A stretch of DNA of 44,498 nt from Acetobacterium fimetarium (lineage in GTDB: Bacteria > Bacillota > Clostridia > Eubacteriales > Eubacteriaceae). Shown piece by piece: positions 33,404-42,170 of the stretch (the stretch's first letter is position 1; each line of letters opens with the position of its first letter). The stretch spans positions 1-44,498 of the forward strand of contig NZ_WJBC01000023.1 in assembly GCF_014284475.1 (NCBI RefSeq), given 5' to 3'. The notes under the pieces were generated by a model, which was given only the letters and a program-made list of their open reading frames with translations, ran no database searches and had not been told where the DNA came from. The translations under genes and the position numbers were made by a program.

Positions 33404-34096
33404 ATGAAATTAATAACGGTTGCCGGACCACCCTCGTCCGGAAAGACGTCGGTTGTTTTAAAACTCATCGAGTGCATGAACATGCCAGAGGGCAGCATTG
33501 GCGTCGTGAAATTTGACTGTTTGACTTCGTTTGACAATATCAGTTATGAAGCAGCCGGTGTCCCGGTTCAGATGGGGTTCTCCGGAAAAATTTGTCCCGA
33601 CCACTATTTTGTCAGCAATGTTGAGGATGCGGTTCAATGGGGAATGCGGTCCGGCTTTGAGATGCTCATCACAGAAAGTGCAGGCCTCTGTAACCGCTGC
33701 TCTCCCTACATTAAAGGAATTTTATCGATCTGTGTCATCGACAATTTATCCGGCGTCAACACGCCGCGGAAAATTGGGCCGATGCTGAAATATGCGGATA
33801 TTGTCGTCGTGACGAAAGGGGATATCGTTTCCCAGGCGGAAAGGGAAGTGTTTGCGTTTAATATCAAACAGGTGAATACCGCAGCCAAAATCCTCTTTGT
33901 CAACGGCATCACCGGCCAGGGCACATTTATGCTGGCAAAATATCTGCAGCAGGCTCTGGAGGTCCGAACGCTCAGAGATATGAAACTGCGTTTTACAACG
34001 CCTTCCTCGGTTTGCTCCTACTGTACGGGTGAAACGACAATCGGCGAAGCTTACCAGATGGGAATGATGAAGAAGATGGAGTTTAAGGAAATATGA
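33404..34096 (+). CDS. Cys-rich UreG/HypB/CobW-like GTPase
   Basis: 230 residues. The P-loop GPPSSGKTS lies at 8-16; a late TKGD serves as the base-recognition motif (NKxD variant). Between them are Cys elements not needed for a plain GTPase: KFDC, KICPDHYF, and ESAGLCNRC directly after the Walker B-like LITES, the place where HypB, UreG and CobW proteins bind the metal they insert. Another pair, VCSYCTGE, lies near the C-terminus. These traits suggest a metallochaperone GTPase. The downstream gene overlaps by ATGA. The metal is unknown; Ni, Co, Fe or Zn are all possible. Confidence 0.8.
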   Translation: MKLITVAGPPSSGKTSVVLKLIECMNMPEGSIGVVKFDCLTSFDNISYEAAGVPVQMGFSGKICPDHYFVSNVEDAVQWGMRSGFEMLITESAGLCNRCSPYIKGILSICVIDNLSGVNTPRKIGPMLKYADIVVVTKGDIVSQAEREVFAFNIKQVNTAAKILFVNGITGQGTFMLAKYLQQALEVRTLRDMKLRFTTPSSVCSYCTGETTIGEAYQMGMMKKMEFKEI

Positions 34097-35115
34097 CAAC
34101 ACCAGATTTTATGAAAACAATAAATAGCCAGACGATGGCGGCGGTAATTCAACAATACCCGATTGCCATGGATTTCCTGGCCAATTACCGATTGAATGAT
34201 ATTTTAAAAGATCGGCCGCTGCCAAAGGCACTTGATCAAGTCGAAGATGAAATTCTTGAAGAATTCGGTTTGGAAAGAGATGATATCGTGCAGAATTTCT
34301 GCATGTTCCTCGAAACTTTCTCACAGACCGAAACCTCCTTGGATTCAGTCTGGTCCATTACCATCAATGGCGGGGTCAATAAATTAAAGGAGCCGGAGAA
34401 TATCAGCCTGACCATTTCGGCCGGAGAGATTATCAGTATTGTCGGACCCACGGGTTCAGGCAAGAGTCGGTTGTTAAACGACATCGAATGTCTGGCGCAG
34501 GGGGATACCCCCACCCAAAGGCAGATCATGGTCAACGGCGCTGAAATTGATGACCTGCAACGCTTCGAGATGGATGGCAAGCTGGTTGCGCAACTTTCCC
34601 AGAACATGAATTTTGTCATGGATCTGACAGCCCGGGAATTCCTTGAAATGCACGCCAAATCAAGATTGACAGCGAATGTCGATGAAGTGGTGGAAAAGTG
34701 CTTTCAATGTGCCAATGAGTTGGCCGGAGAAAAATTCTCCGAAGATACAAAGGTGACTCAGCTCAGCGGCGGACAGTCCCGAGCCCTGATGATTGCAGAC
34801 ACTGCTTACATGAGTGAATCGCCCATCGTGCTGATTGATGAAATTGAAAATGCCGGGATTGATCGGCGACAGGCGGTCCTGTTGTTAGCTAAAAAAGAAA
34901 AAATCATCCTGGTTTCCACCCACGATCCCCTGCTGGCGCTGAGCGCCGATAAACGGATCGTCATTAAAAACGGCGGCATTTATAAAATCATCGTAACCTC
35001 TGAGGCTGAAAAACGAAATCTTGCGGCCATCGAAAAATTTGACAGCACCTTGCTGATGCTGCGCAACTCGCTGCGTACTGGGGAGCTGATTACAGAAGAA
35101 TTGCTTGAATTATGA
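34093..35115 (+). CDS. soluble ABC ATPase with ScdA_N/DUF1858-like N-terminal domain
   Basis: 340 residues. Residues 1-80 (INSQTMAAVIQQYPIAMDFLANYRL, PLPKALDQ, LEEFGLERDD) follow the helical pattern of the ScdA_N or DUF1858 domain but lack the Cys found there in Ric proteins. An ABC domain follows with GPTGSGKS, LSGGQSRA, VLIDEIE and STHDPL. The Walker B acid is followed by IE in place of the usual DEP/DEA. No membrane partner is next to it, so it probably acts as a soluble motor or loader. Overlaps the GTPase gene by four bases; the DUF364 gene follows after 15 bases with its own strong ribosome site. Confidence 0.82.
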   Translation: MTTPDFMKTINSQTMAAVIQQYPIAMDFLANYRLNDILKDRPLPKALDQVEDEILEEFGLERDDIVQNFCMFLETFSQTETSLDSVWSITINGGVNKLKEPENISLTISAGEIISIVGPTGSGKSRLLNDIECLAQGDTPTQRQIMVNGAEIDDLQRFEMDGKLVAQLSQNMNFVMDLTAREFLEMHAKSRLTANVDEVVEKCFQCANELAGEKFSEDTKVTQLSGGQSRALMIADTAYMSESPIVLIDEIENAGIDRRQAVLLLAKKEKIILVSTHDPLLALSADKRIVIKNGGIYKIIVTSEAEKRNLAAIEKFDSTLLMLRNSLRTGELITEELLEL

Positions 35116-35130
35116 AAGGAGGTAGTTTTT

Positions 35131-35907
35131 ATGTGGGAAATATATAATGCTTTAATTGAGGGAATTCCTGAAGATTTGGTGGTCGATGAGCTGATTTGCG
35201 GTAAGAAGCGTTTTTATGTCCGTAGTGGCAACGGGGTTGGCATTGCATCTTCCCGACCTTATGAAACCAGAATGCCGATGATTACAAAAAATAAGATTGG
35301 CATGCCATTACGTGAAGTTGCGGTCTGTGTGAAATCATGGAATTATGTTGAGGCGGCTGTCGGCGTAGCCGCAATCAATGCCTATTACAACAATCCACAG
35401 GTGGCGCGAGCGAACGGGGTGGTGTTTTCTGACGCGGCGCGCGTCGAGGATCGGCGGTTTGATCCCTTTATTATGTCGCAGAATGAAATAAAGGATAAAA
35501 AAGTGGCGGTTGTCGGGCATTTCCCCTACATCGAAAAACTGATGGCACCAAAATGCGATTTTTCGATCATTGAATGGGTGCCGGAGGAGGGCGATTATCC
35601 CATGCCGGCCTGTGAATATATTTTGCCGGAGTGTGATTATGTCTATCTGACCTGTGCATCCATTGTGGACAAAATGCTCCCGAGACTGCTGGCGCTTTGC
35701 CAAAAAGCCAAACTGGTTACCCTGGTTGGTCCCGGAACGACGCTGGCACCGGTGCTTTTTGATTACGGAATCGGTGATCTGTCCGGCTTTGTCGTTAAAG
35801 ACAATCTGCGTGCCGCAGGAATCGCAGCCGGTGCTGAAAATGTGACGTTGCATGTTGCCGGACAAAAGGTTTCATTAAAAAAGGCGGAGGGGAACAATGA
35901 ATTTTAA
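35131..35907 (+). CDS. DUF364/DUF4213 protein (putative heavy-metal chelation family)
   Basis: 258 residues; AAAGGAGG precedes the ATG. The N-terminal DUF4213 part (1-85) and C-terminal Rossmann-like DUF364 part (105-250, KKVAVVGHFPYIEKL, CDYVYLTCASIVDKMLPRLLALC, LVGPGTTLAPVLFDYG) are both complete. A solved family member from Desulfitobacterium combines enolase-like and Rossmann-like folds and was proposed to act in heavy-metal chelation; no reaction is established. Overlaps the methyltransferase gene by 11 bases. Position in an importer-GTPase operon supports metal handling. Confidence 0.88.
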   Translation: MWEIYNALIEGIPEDLVVDELICGKKRFYVRSGNGVGIASSRPYETRMPMITKNKIGMPLREVAVCVKSWNYVEAAVGVAAINAYYNNPQVARANGVVFSDAARVEDRRFDPFIMSQNEIKDKKVAVVGHFPYIEKLMAPKCDFSIIEWVPEEGDYPMPACEYILPECDYVYLTCASIVDKMLPRLLALCQKAKLVTLVGPGTTLAPVLFDYGIGDLSGFVVKDNLRAAGIAAGAENVTLHVAGQKVSLKKAEGNNEF

Positions 35908-36598
35908 CTGGAATGCCAATACCATCAAATGGTACCGGGAAGCCAATGCCTATTCCGGCTTTTTCCGGAATGTCGCAGCTTTGATTGCACCGAAACTGGA
36001 GGGGTATGCCACCTTCTGCGATATCGGCTGTGGCCTGGGCCTGGTTGATCTGGAACTGAGCAAAAGCATCCGCCAGATCACCTGTATCGATATCAACACT
36101 GAAGCGATCGGGACACTGGAAAAGAGCATCGCAGCGCAAAATATTCACAATATCGAGACGCGCCTGATGGACTGCAGTACGCTGGATGAAAACTGGGATA
36201 TCATTTATATGAGCTTTTTTGGCAGCCACGAGCTGGAAAAATATCTGCCGTGCTGCCAAAAAATGATTGCGGTAGTGGGTAAAAAAATCAAGGAAAACAC
36301 GGCGATGGATCAATACAAATCATTCCAGAAAAACAGCTATGACAAAGTGGCAGAAGATTTAAACCGAAAGGGTATCCCCTATTCGCTGACTGAAGTTTCG
36401 CTGGAATTCGGGCAACCGCTGGTTTCGGTCGAAGATGCGAAAAACTACATCCAATCGAATTATGCGGGGATCAGCGATGTGGATGTGAATGATTTTCTTG
36501 CCCAAAAGCTCATTGAAACAAATGAAAAGGACTATCCGTTCTATATTCCAAAGAAAAAAGAAATCGGAATATTTGAAATCAAGGGAGAGTACAGATAG
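35897..36598 (+). CDS. class I SAM-dependent methyltransferase
   Basis: 233 residues. SAM motif I FCDIGCGLGLVDLEL at about 43-57, the acidic residue ending strand 2 in TCIDINTEA, and motif post-I at TRLMDCSTL. The C-terminal third (VSVEDAKNYIQSNY, VDVNDFLAQKLI, KDYPFYIPKKKEIGIF) is not one I can place. GGAGGGGAA precedes the ATG. Methyl acceptor unknown: a metal ligand or small chelator is an inference from neighbours. The next gene begins at the base after its stop. Confidence 0.85.
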   Translation: MNFNWNANTIKWYREANAYSGFFRNVAALIAPKLEGYATFCDIGCGLGLVDLELSKSIRQITCIDINTEAIGTLEKSIAAQNIHNIETRLMDCSTLDENWDIIYMSFFGSHELEKYLPCCQKMIAVVGKKIKENTAMDQYKSFQKNSYDKVAEDLNRKGIPYSLTEVSLEFGQPLVSVEDAKNYIQSNYAGISDVDVNDFLAQKLIETNEKDYPFYIPKKKEIGIFEIKGEYR

Positions 36599-37111
36599 AT
36601 GAAACTATTTCTTACCGGCGAAATACAGGTTGGAAAAAGCACCGTGATTGAGAAGACCTTGGCATTACTCAATATAACGTATGGCGGCTTTAAAACCTAC
36701 TTCGGCCCCGACCGGGGATCCGGGGACCGATTGCTGTATCTGAATGCGGCCGATGAACCGAATCTGTTCACGGAAGAAAAAGGCATTGTCCGCTTCAGAA
36801 AGGGATGCCCAACCTGGATTGATACCGATAAATTTGATGCTTACGGCGTTGAACTGATTCGCGCGGCGAGAGCCAACTCAGACTTGCTGTTAATGGATGA
36901 ATGCGGGAATTTCGAACGCGATGCCCGTAAATTTCAGCAGGAAATTATTGCAAGCCTGGATGACGATCAACCGGTTCTGGGCGTTATCAAGCTGGCCAGC
37001 AGCGGCTTTACAGACGAGCTGAGAAACCATCCCAACGTGAAACTGATCACGGTTACCAGAGAAAACCGTGACGAACTGCCGGAAATGATAACCCGTTTGT
37101 TCGGATTCTGA
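36599..37111 (+). CDS. THEP1-like nucleoside-triphosphatase (NTPase_1)
   Basis: 170 residues, starting immediately after the methyltransferase stop. P-loop GEIQVGKST at 7-15, Walker B LLLMDECGNFE near 97-107 and a late VKLITVTRENRDELP match the NTPase_1/THEP1 family of slow NTP hydrolases. Biological role of the family is poorly known; in operons it appears with transport and cofactor genes. Last gene of the cluster. It is the third distinct P-loop enzyme besides the transporter ATPase. No terminator was found in the 209 bases before hcp. Confidence 0.8.
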   Translation: MKLFLTGEIQVGKSTVIEKTLALLNITYGGFKTYFGPDRGSGDRLLYLNAADEPNLFTEEKGIVRFRKGCPTWIDTDKFDAYGVELIRAARANSDLLLMDECGNFERDARKFQQEIIASLDDDQPVLGVIKLASSGFTDELRNHPNVKLITVTRENRDELPEMITRLFGF

Positions 37112-37189
37112 TTCGTACGGTTAAGGTCTTTGAGAATAGCAAATCCTGGTTTGAATGGTTAAGACGATTAAATTTTATCGAAAAAAGCA

Positions 37190-37213
37190 TTGCCGTTGCA
37201 ATTGCAACGGTAA
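37190..37213. promoter_or_regulatory. 24-bp palindrome upstream of hcp, probable operator
   Basis: The core CCGTTGCAATTGCAACGG (37193-37210) is a perfect 18-bp palindrome, extended to 24 with one mismatch. An extended -10 (TTGGTATGAT, 37227-37236) lies just downstream, so the palindrome covers the -35 region, where an activator or repressor of hcp would bind. Confidence 0.7.
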
Positions 37214-37320
37214 TAACAACAACAACTTGGTATGATAACAGCATGGAAAAGCGATAAAACAATTAATTTTCAGCATTCAATTTTTCAAAAATAAAAAATG
37301 AATCTTAGGAGGACTATTCG

Positions 37321-39039
37321 ATGAGTATGTTTTGTTATCAATGTCAGGAAGCGAATAAAGGTAAGGGCTGTAGTGTCAAAGGGGTCTGTGGAAAAAGCGA
37401 AGAGGTGGCAAAACTTCAGGATCTGCTGATTTATACCCTCAAGGGCATTTCTGAAATTGTCGTGAAGGGCGATCTGGACGCAAAGGAACTGGGAGAAGTC
37501 AACCATGAAGTGTTGCGAAGTCTGTTTATGACCATCACCAACGCCAATTTCGATGACGATGCTTTTGTGCAGGAAATCAGAAAAATGCTGACACTGCGAA
37601 ACAATTTGCGGGATATGGTCGACGCGGCCAATAAAAAGGACTCGCCAAACTTTTTCCAGAAACTGCTTGGCCTGAAAAAAGAACAGACCGGCAAGAAAGT
37701 GTCTGTTTCTGATTTGCATGATGCCGCCAGATTTCAGGTGTCTTCAAAAGCTGAAATGCTGAAGAAAGCAGCGTCAACCGGCGTCGGCGTATTGGCGACA
37801 GCGAATGAAGATGTGCGTTCGCTGCGAGAACTGATCACTTATGGCGTCAAGGGACTGGCAGCCTATGCCGAACATGCACTCAATCTCGGCAAAGAAGACG
37901 TCACCCTCTATGCATTTATTTATGAAGCCTTAGCAGCGACCCTGGATGATCAGCTTTCGGCCGATGAGCTGGTGGCCTTGACCTTGAAAACGGGACAATC
38001 CGGTGTGACCGTGATGGCCCTGCTGGATGAAGCCAACACCTCGAAATACGGCAATCCGGAAATAACCGAAGTCAATATCGGCGTCAGAAACAATCCGGCC
38101 ATTCTGATCTCCGGCCACGATCTGGCCGATCTGGAACAGCTGCTCGAACAGACCAAAGGCACCGGTGTGGATGTCTATACCCACAGCGAAATGCTGCCGG
38201 CGCACTACTATCCGGCCTTCAAGAAATATGACAATTTTGTTGGAAATTACGGAAATGCCTGGTGGAAACAGCTTGAAGAGTTCGAATCCTTTAATGGACC
38301 GATTCTTTTCACCACCAACTGTATTGTTCCGCCAAGAAGTGAAGAGGTGAAAGCCAGAATCTTCACGACTGGTTCTTCCGGATATCCCGGATGCAAGCAT
38401 ATTAAAGCGGATATCAACGGCAAAAAAGACTTTTCGAAGATCATTGAGCTGGCGAAACGTTTGAAGGCACCGACCGGAATCGAAACCGGCAAGATCGTAG
38501 GAGGCTTTGCCCACGAACAGGTTTTTGCCCTGGCTGACAAGGTGGTGGATGCCGTTAAATCCGGAGCGATCAAGAAGTTCTTCGTCATGGCTGGCTGCGA
38601 CGGCAGAATGAAATCACGAGGTTACTATTCGGAATTTGCAGAAAAGCTTCCGAAAGATACGGTTATTCTGACCGCTGGCTGCGCCAAATATAAGTACAAT
38701 AAGCTTGATCTGGGAGATATCGGAGGTATTCCACGACTGCTTGATGCAGGCCAGTGCAACGATTCCTATTCATTGGCTCTGATCGCGCTGAAATTAAAAG
38801 AAGTATTTGGCCTGGAAGATATCAACGACCTTCCGATTGCCTACAATATCTCGTGGTATGAACAAAAAGCTGTCATTGTCCTGCTGGCGCTGCTGCATCT
38901 CGGCGTCAAGAACATTCATTTGGGACCAACCCTGCCGGCATTCTTGTCACCGAATGTTGCCAAAATTCTCATTGAGACATTTGGAATCGCCGGAATCGGC
39001 ACAGCCGATGATGACATTGCACTATTCATGGGTGCTTAA
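37321..39039 (+). CDS. hcp: hybrid cluster protein (hydroxylamine reductase)
   Basis: 572 residues, normal length. The N-terminal cluster motif [13 protein letters not shown] plus VCGKSEE gives C-x2-C-x8-C-x5-C for the proximal Fe-S cluster. Hybrid-cluster ligands appear later as [34 protein letters not shown] and [15 protein letters not shown]. Hcp reduces nitric oxide or hydroxylamine in anaerobes and protects from nitrosative stress. TTAGGAGG precedes the ATG. The palindrome in its promoter suggests dedicated control. No hcr reductase gene is adjacent, which is usual in clostridia. Confidence 0.96.
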   Translation: MSMFCYQCQEANKGKGCSVKGVCGKSEEVAKLQDLLIYTLKGISEIVVKGDLDAKELGEVNHEVLRSLFMTITNANFDDDAFVQEIRKMLTLRNNLRDMVDAANKKDSPNFFQKLLGLKKEQTGKKVSVSDLHDAARFQVSSKAEMLKKAASTGVGVLATANEDVRSLRELITYGVKGLAAYAEHALNLGKEDVTLYAFIYEALAATLDDQLSADELVALTLKTGQSGVTVMALLDEANTSKYGNPEITEVNIGVRNNPAILISGHDLADLEQLLEQTKGTGVDVYTHSEMLPAHYYPAFKKYDNFVGNYGNAWWKQLEEFESFNGPILFTTNCIVPPRSEEVKARIFTTGSSGYPGCKHIKADINGKKDFSKIIELAKRLKAPTGIETGKIVGGFAHEQVFALADKVVDAVKSGAIKKFFVMAGCDGRMKSRGYYSEFAEKLPKDTVILTAGCAKYKYNKLDLGDIGGIPRLLDAGQCNDSYSLALIALKLKEVFGLEDINDLPIAYNISWYEQKAVIVLLALLHLGVKNIHLGPTLPAFLSPNVAKILIETFGIAGIGTADDDIALFMGA

Positions 39040-39073
39040 TTAAAAAAATCACCACATACTTTGAACCTCCATC

Positions 39074-39100
39074 AAAACGATCCGATTATCGGATCGTTTT
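39074..39100 (+). terminator. terminator after hcp
   Basis: AAAACGATCCGA, tta, TCGGATCGTTTT; a 12-bp perfect stem. Confidence 0.88.
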
Positions 39101-39204
39101 GTGCGTTAAAAGTAAGATTTGTCTTACATCATACTTGCCAATTATCAAAAGATGTGTCAAAATTAAAAAGCTGATGATACTTAAGCTAGGAGGTGAATGA
39201 TAAT

Positions 39205-40008
39205 TTGGCAAACATTTGGATTGCGGTAGGTCTGACAATTTTTGCCGGTCTATCAACCGGAATCGGTGGATTGATTGTCTTGTTCTTTAAAAAGACAAAT
39301 ACAAAACTTTTATCCATCGCATTGGGATTCTCTGCCGGCGTGATGATATACATTTCATTTGTTGAGCTGTTCTTTCAATCAAGAAAACTATTGATTGCGA
39401 GTATGGGTGAGAACACGGGACTGTGGATAAGTACGGTCGCTTTTTTTGGCGGAATTTTGTTGATTGCGATCATTGACAAACTGGTTCCGTCCTATGAAAA
39501 TCCTCATGAATCCCACCGAATCGAAGAAGCTGGCGCATGTTGTGTCAGTAAAGAGCAAAAGCTGCTCAGAACCGGATTTATGACGGCGCTGGTCATTGCG
39601 ATACATAATTTTCCGGAAGGGATGGCCACGTTTGTCTCTTCGATTCAGGAACCCTCTTTGGGGCTGGCCATCGCCATTGCGATTGCCATTCATAATATTC
39701 CGGAAGGAATATCGGTGGCGATTCCGGTTTACTGTGCAACTGGCAGCCGCAAAAAAGCCCTGGGATGGTCGTTGCTGTCCGGTCTTGCTGAACCAGTGGG
39801 GGCAGTCATTGCCTATATCATTTTTATGCCGATCCTGAATGATACGATGTTTGGGATATTGTATGCGGTAATCGCCGGTATTATGGTCTTTATCTCTCTC
39901 GACGAGCTTCTTCCCACGGCCAGGGAATACGGGGAACACCACCTGGCGATCTATGGCCTTGTCGCCGGCATGATTGTGATGGCAGTTAGCTTAATTGTGC
40001 TGATTTAA
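39205..40008 (+). CDS. zupT: ZIP-family zinc transporter
   Basis: 267 residues from TTG at 39205, with AGGAGG 11 bases upstream (somewhat long); a GTG at 39193 overlaps that site and is unlikely. Eight membrane helices. The metal-path motifs HNFPEG (TM4) and HNIPEG (TM5) are both intact, identifying a ZupT/ZIP GufA-like importer of Zn2+ with possible Fe2+, Mn2+ or Co2+ transport. GAEPVGA-like (GLAEPVGAVIAY) and DELLP in the last helices are typical. No Zur-type box was recognised in the short upstream region. Confidence 0.9.
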   Translation: MANIWIAVGLTIFAGLSTGIGGLIVLFFKKTNTKLLSIALGFSAGVMIYISFVELFFQSRKLLIASMGENTGLWISTVAFFGGILLIAIIDKLVPSYENPHESHRIEEAGACCVSKEQKLLRTGFMTALVIAIHNFPEGMATFVSSIQEPSLGLAIAIAIAIHNIPEGISVAIPVYCATGSRKKALGWSLLSGLAEPVGAVIAYIIFMPILNDTMFGILYAVIAGIMVFISLDELLPTAREYGEHHLAIYGLVAGMIVMAVSLIVLI

Positions 40009-40022
40009 TATCAAGAAGATTA

Positions 40023-40050
40023 TTGACATATGTTCGGAAAGCGGTATAAT
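40023..40050 (+). promoter_or_regulatory. promoter of the DUF134-Mrp-FmdE group
   Basis: TTGACA (40023-40028), a 16-base spacer and TATAAT (40045-40050). The leader to the ATG is about 105 bases. Confidence 0.75.
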
Positions 40051-40164
40051 ATTGATCAGGGAACAGTTGTCAATGTTGAAAAACGATCGCTTGTTCGATG
40101 AAGAGATGGAAATTGATGGATCAATCGACATTAAAAAAGATTGAAAACGATTCGGGGGGAACAT

Positions 40165-40515
40165 ATGCCAAGACCAATAAAATGGAGAAAAGTCTGCTGT
40201 CTGCCGGAAAGCAATTTGTTTGGTCCGCTTAATGCACCTGATTTTGGGGATAACATTATTCTGATGACAGTGGATGAATATGAAACGATACGGCTCATCG
40301 ATCATGAAGGAATGCTTCAGGAGGAATGTGCTGAAAATATGAATGTGGCCCGGACAACGGTTCAGCGAATCTATAACGATGCGCGAAAAAAAATAGCAGA
40401 TGCGCTTGTGAATGGGAATGTCCTTAAAATTGAAGGCGGAAATTATAAACTTTGCGAGGATGATCAGCAGGGATGCGGATGCTGCAGATGCCCGAAGCAT
40501 CAAATTAAAAGATGA
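40165..40515 (+). CDS. DUF134 family DNA-binding-like protein
   Basis: 116 residues; the ATG at 40165 follows [23 protein letters not shown] opens the DUF134 family; a sigma-like HTH follows ([37 protein letters not shown]). The C-terminus is Cys-rich ([12 protein letters not shown]), likely a metal or Fe-S site. In many anaerobes DUF134 lies beside Mrp/NBP35 or NifX/NifB-like Fe-S genes, as here. A regulatory role that senses metal or cluster status is inferred. Confidence 0.85.
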   Translation: MPRPIKWRKVCCLPESNLFGPLNAPDFGDNIILMTVDEYETIRLIDHEGMLQEECAENMNVARTTVQRIYNDARKKIADALVNGNVLKIEGGNYKLCEDDQQGCGCCRCPKHQIKR

Positions 40516-40576
40516 TTCAATATAAATTGGGAAAATATTTTTGACAGAAAGTCAAACAAAAGAGGAGAAAATTTGT

Positions 40577-41449
40577 ATGAGTGAAAGTTGTAGTCAATCA
40601 TGTAGCAGTTGTGGAGAAGAGTGTGGCGATCGAAAAGTAGATTTTTCTGAAAAGTCACATGAATTAAGCAACATAAAGAAAGTAATTGGGGTTGTCAGCG
40701 GTAAAGGCGGCGTGGGGAAATCCCTCGTGACATCATTGATGGCAGTTAATATGAACCGGAAAGCTTACAAGACAGCGATTCTGGATGCGGATATTACCGG
40801 ACCTTCCATCCCCAAAGCGTTTGGGATCAAGACCAAGGCAACATCAGATGAACAGGGCTTTCGGCCGATTGCAAGTAAAACGGGAATTGATGTTATGTCA
40901 ATCAATCTGTTGCTGGAAAACGATACCGATCCGGTTATCTGGCGGGGGCCTGTTATTGCCGGCGCGGTTAAACAGTTCTGGACGGATGTCATCTGGGGCG
41001 ATGTGGATTACATGTTTGTCGATATGCCTCCCGGTACCGGCGATGTGCCTTTAACAGTGTTTCAATCTTTGCCGGTGGACGGTATTATTATCGTTACCTC
41101 GCCACAGGAGCTGGTCTCGATGATCGTTTCAAAAGCTGTTAAAATGGCTGAAATGATGAACATCCCCGTTATTGGACTGGTTGAAAACATGTCTTATTTC
41201 CAATGTCCGGATTGTGACAAAAAACATGAGATATTTGGGAAAAGCCATATTGAAGAGGTGGCCCAAAAACATGGCATCGATCTGGTTGCCAAAATGCCGA
41301 TCAACTCTTCACTTGCAGGTGCCTGCGACAAAGGGATGATTGAATTGTTTGAAGGTGATTGGCTTGATCAAATGGGAGAAGCTCTGGAAAAACTGGAAAC
41401 AGTAAAAAAAGAAAGTGAAAGCTGCGGCTGCGATTGCGGCTGTAATTAA
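40577..41449 (+). CDS. Mrp/NBP35-family P-loop ATPase, Fe-S carrier
   Basis: 290 residues; the ATG at 40577 follows AGAGGAG. The N-terminus carries a Cys set (ESCSQSCSSCGEECG) like eukaryotic Nbp35. The deviant Walker A GKGGVGKS and the later DADITGPSIP and DMPPGTGD are standard. YFQCPDCDKKHEIFG gives the CxxC that bridges a [4Fe-4S] cluster in the dimer. The tail is also Cys-rich (ESCGCDCGC), an extra feature not common in Mrp. It probably transfers clusters to apo-enzymes. Sits between DUF134 and FmdE under one promoter. Confidence 0.92.
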   Translation: MSESCSQSCSSCGEECGDRKVDFSEKSHELSNIKKVIGVVSGKGGVGKSLVTSLMAVNMNRKAYKTAILDADITGPSIPKAFGIKTKATSDEQGFRPIASKTGIDVMSINLLLENDTDPVIWRGPVIAGAVKQFWTDVIWGDVDYMFVDMPPGTGDVPLTVFQSLPVDGIIIVTSPQELVSMIVSKAVKMAEMMNIPVIGLVENMSYFQCPDCDKKHEIFGKSHIEEVAQKHGIDLVAKMPINSSLAGACDKGMIELFEGDWLDQMGEALEKLETVKKESESCGCDCGCN

Positions 41450-41498
41450 TAAAAGGGTGTTTCGCAGAGATGCGGATACCTTTTAAGGAGAAAAAATA

Positions 41499-42023
41499 AT
41501 GGATAAAAACTTATGGGAAAAATCTGTCGCGTTTCATGGACATCACTGTCCTGGTTTGGCCATTGGCGTGCGGGCCTCAGTCGAAGCGCTTAAAGCACTG
41601 GCAATTGATTTCTCCCGGGATGAAGAAGTCGTCTGCGTGGTCGAAAATGATGCCTGTGGGGTAGACGGTGTTCAGGTGATTACCGGATGCAGCGTCGGCA
41701 AAGGAAATCTTATTTTTCGAAACCGCGGGAAACAGGCGTTTTCATTTTTTAACCGAAAAACCGGCAAGAGCATCCGGCTGGTACTTAAAGACTTGCCTGA
41801 CATGGAACGGGATGAAAAGGAAGCTTATCTTCTTAATGAACCGGATGCGCATAAAATATTTGATTTCAAGACCCCGAGTTATCAACTTCCGGAAACAGCC
41901 CGTATTTTTCAGAGTGTGATCTGTGAAGTATGCGGAGAAAAAACAGCCGAACCAATGATTCGTCTGGAAAATGGAAAAAAATGCTGTCTGGATTGTGCAA
42001 CTCCCTACACCCGGGGTTTTTAA
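41499..42023 (+). CDS. FmdE-family protein
   Basis: 174 residues. FHGHHCPGLAIGVRA at 13-27 is the FmdE signature with His/Cys metal ligands, NDACGVDGVQVITGCSVGKGN follows, and the C-terminal zinc finger reads VICEVCGEK...KCCLDCA (CxxC...CxxC). The name comes from a tungsten/molybdenum formylmethanofuran dehydrogenase operon; in bacteria the function is not known, and a link to molybdenum or tungsten enzymes is only suggestive. AAGGAGA precedes the ATG. Follows the Mrp gene by 49 bases. Confidence 0.9.
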   Translation: MDKNLWEKSVAFHGHHCPGLAIGVRASVEALKALAIDFSRDEEVVCVVENDACGVDGVQVITGCSVGKGNLIFRNRGKQAFSFFNRKTGKSIRLVLKDLPDMERDEKEAYLLNEPDAHKIFDFKTPSYQLPETARIFQSVICEVCGEKTAEPMIRLENGKKCCLDCATPYTRGF

Positions 42024-42035
42024 GCAGATCATCAC

Positions 42036-42076
42036 AAGCACGACTATTCTTCAATGTGAATGGTGGTGCTTTTTTT
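42036..42076 (+). terminator. terminator after the FmdE gene
   Basis: AAGCACGAC and GTGGTGCTT around a 20-base loop, then TTTTTT. Confidence 0.75.
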
Positions 42077-42111
42077 ACGCGTCTTTTGAAAAATAAAAAT
42101 GAGATTATTTG

Positions 42112-42140
42112 TTGCAATTAATAAAACTTGGTGGTATACT
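42112..42140 (+). promoter_or_regulatory. argD promoter
   Basis: TTGCAA (42112-42117), a 17-base spacer and TATACT (42135-42140), 30 bases before the ATG. Confidence 0.65.
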
Positions 42141-42170
42141 TGCATATAAATACAAAAGGAGTGAATAAAT

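Noticed and set aside
40073-40144. 23-residue acidic ORF in the leader of the DUF134 gene
   Set aside because: Weak ribosome site and no coupling to the next gene; may be chance.
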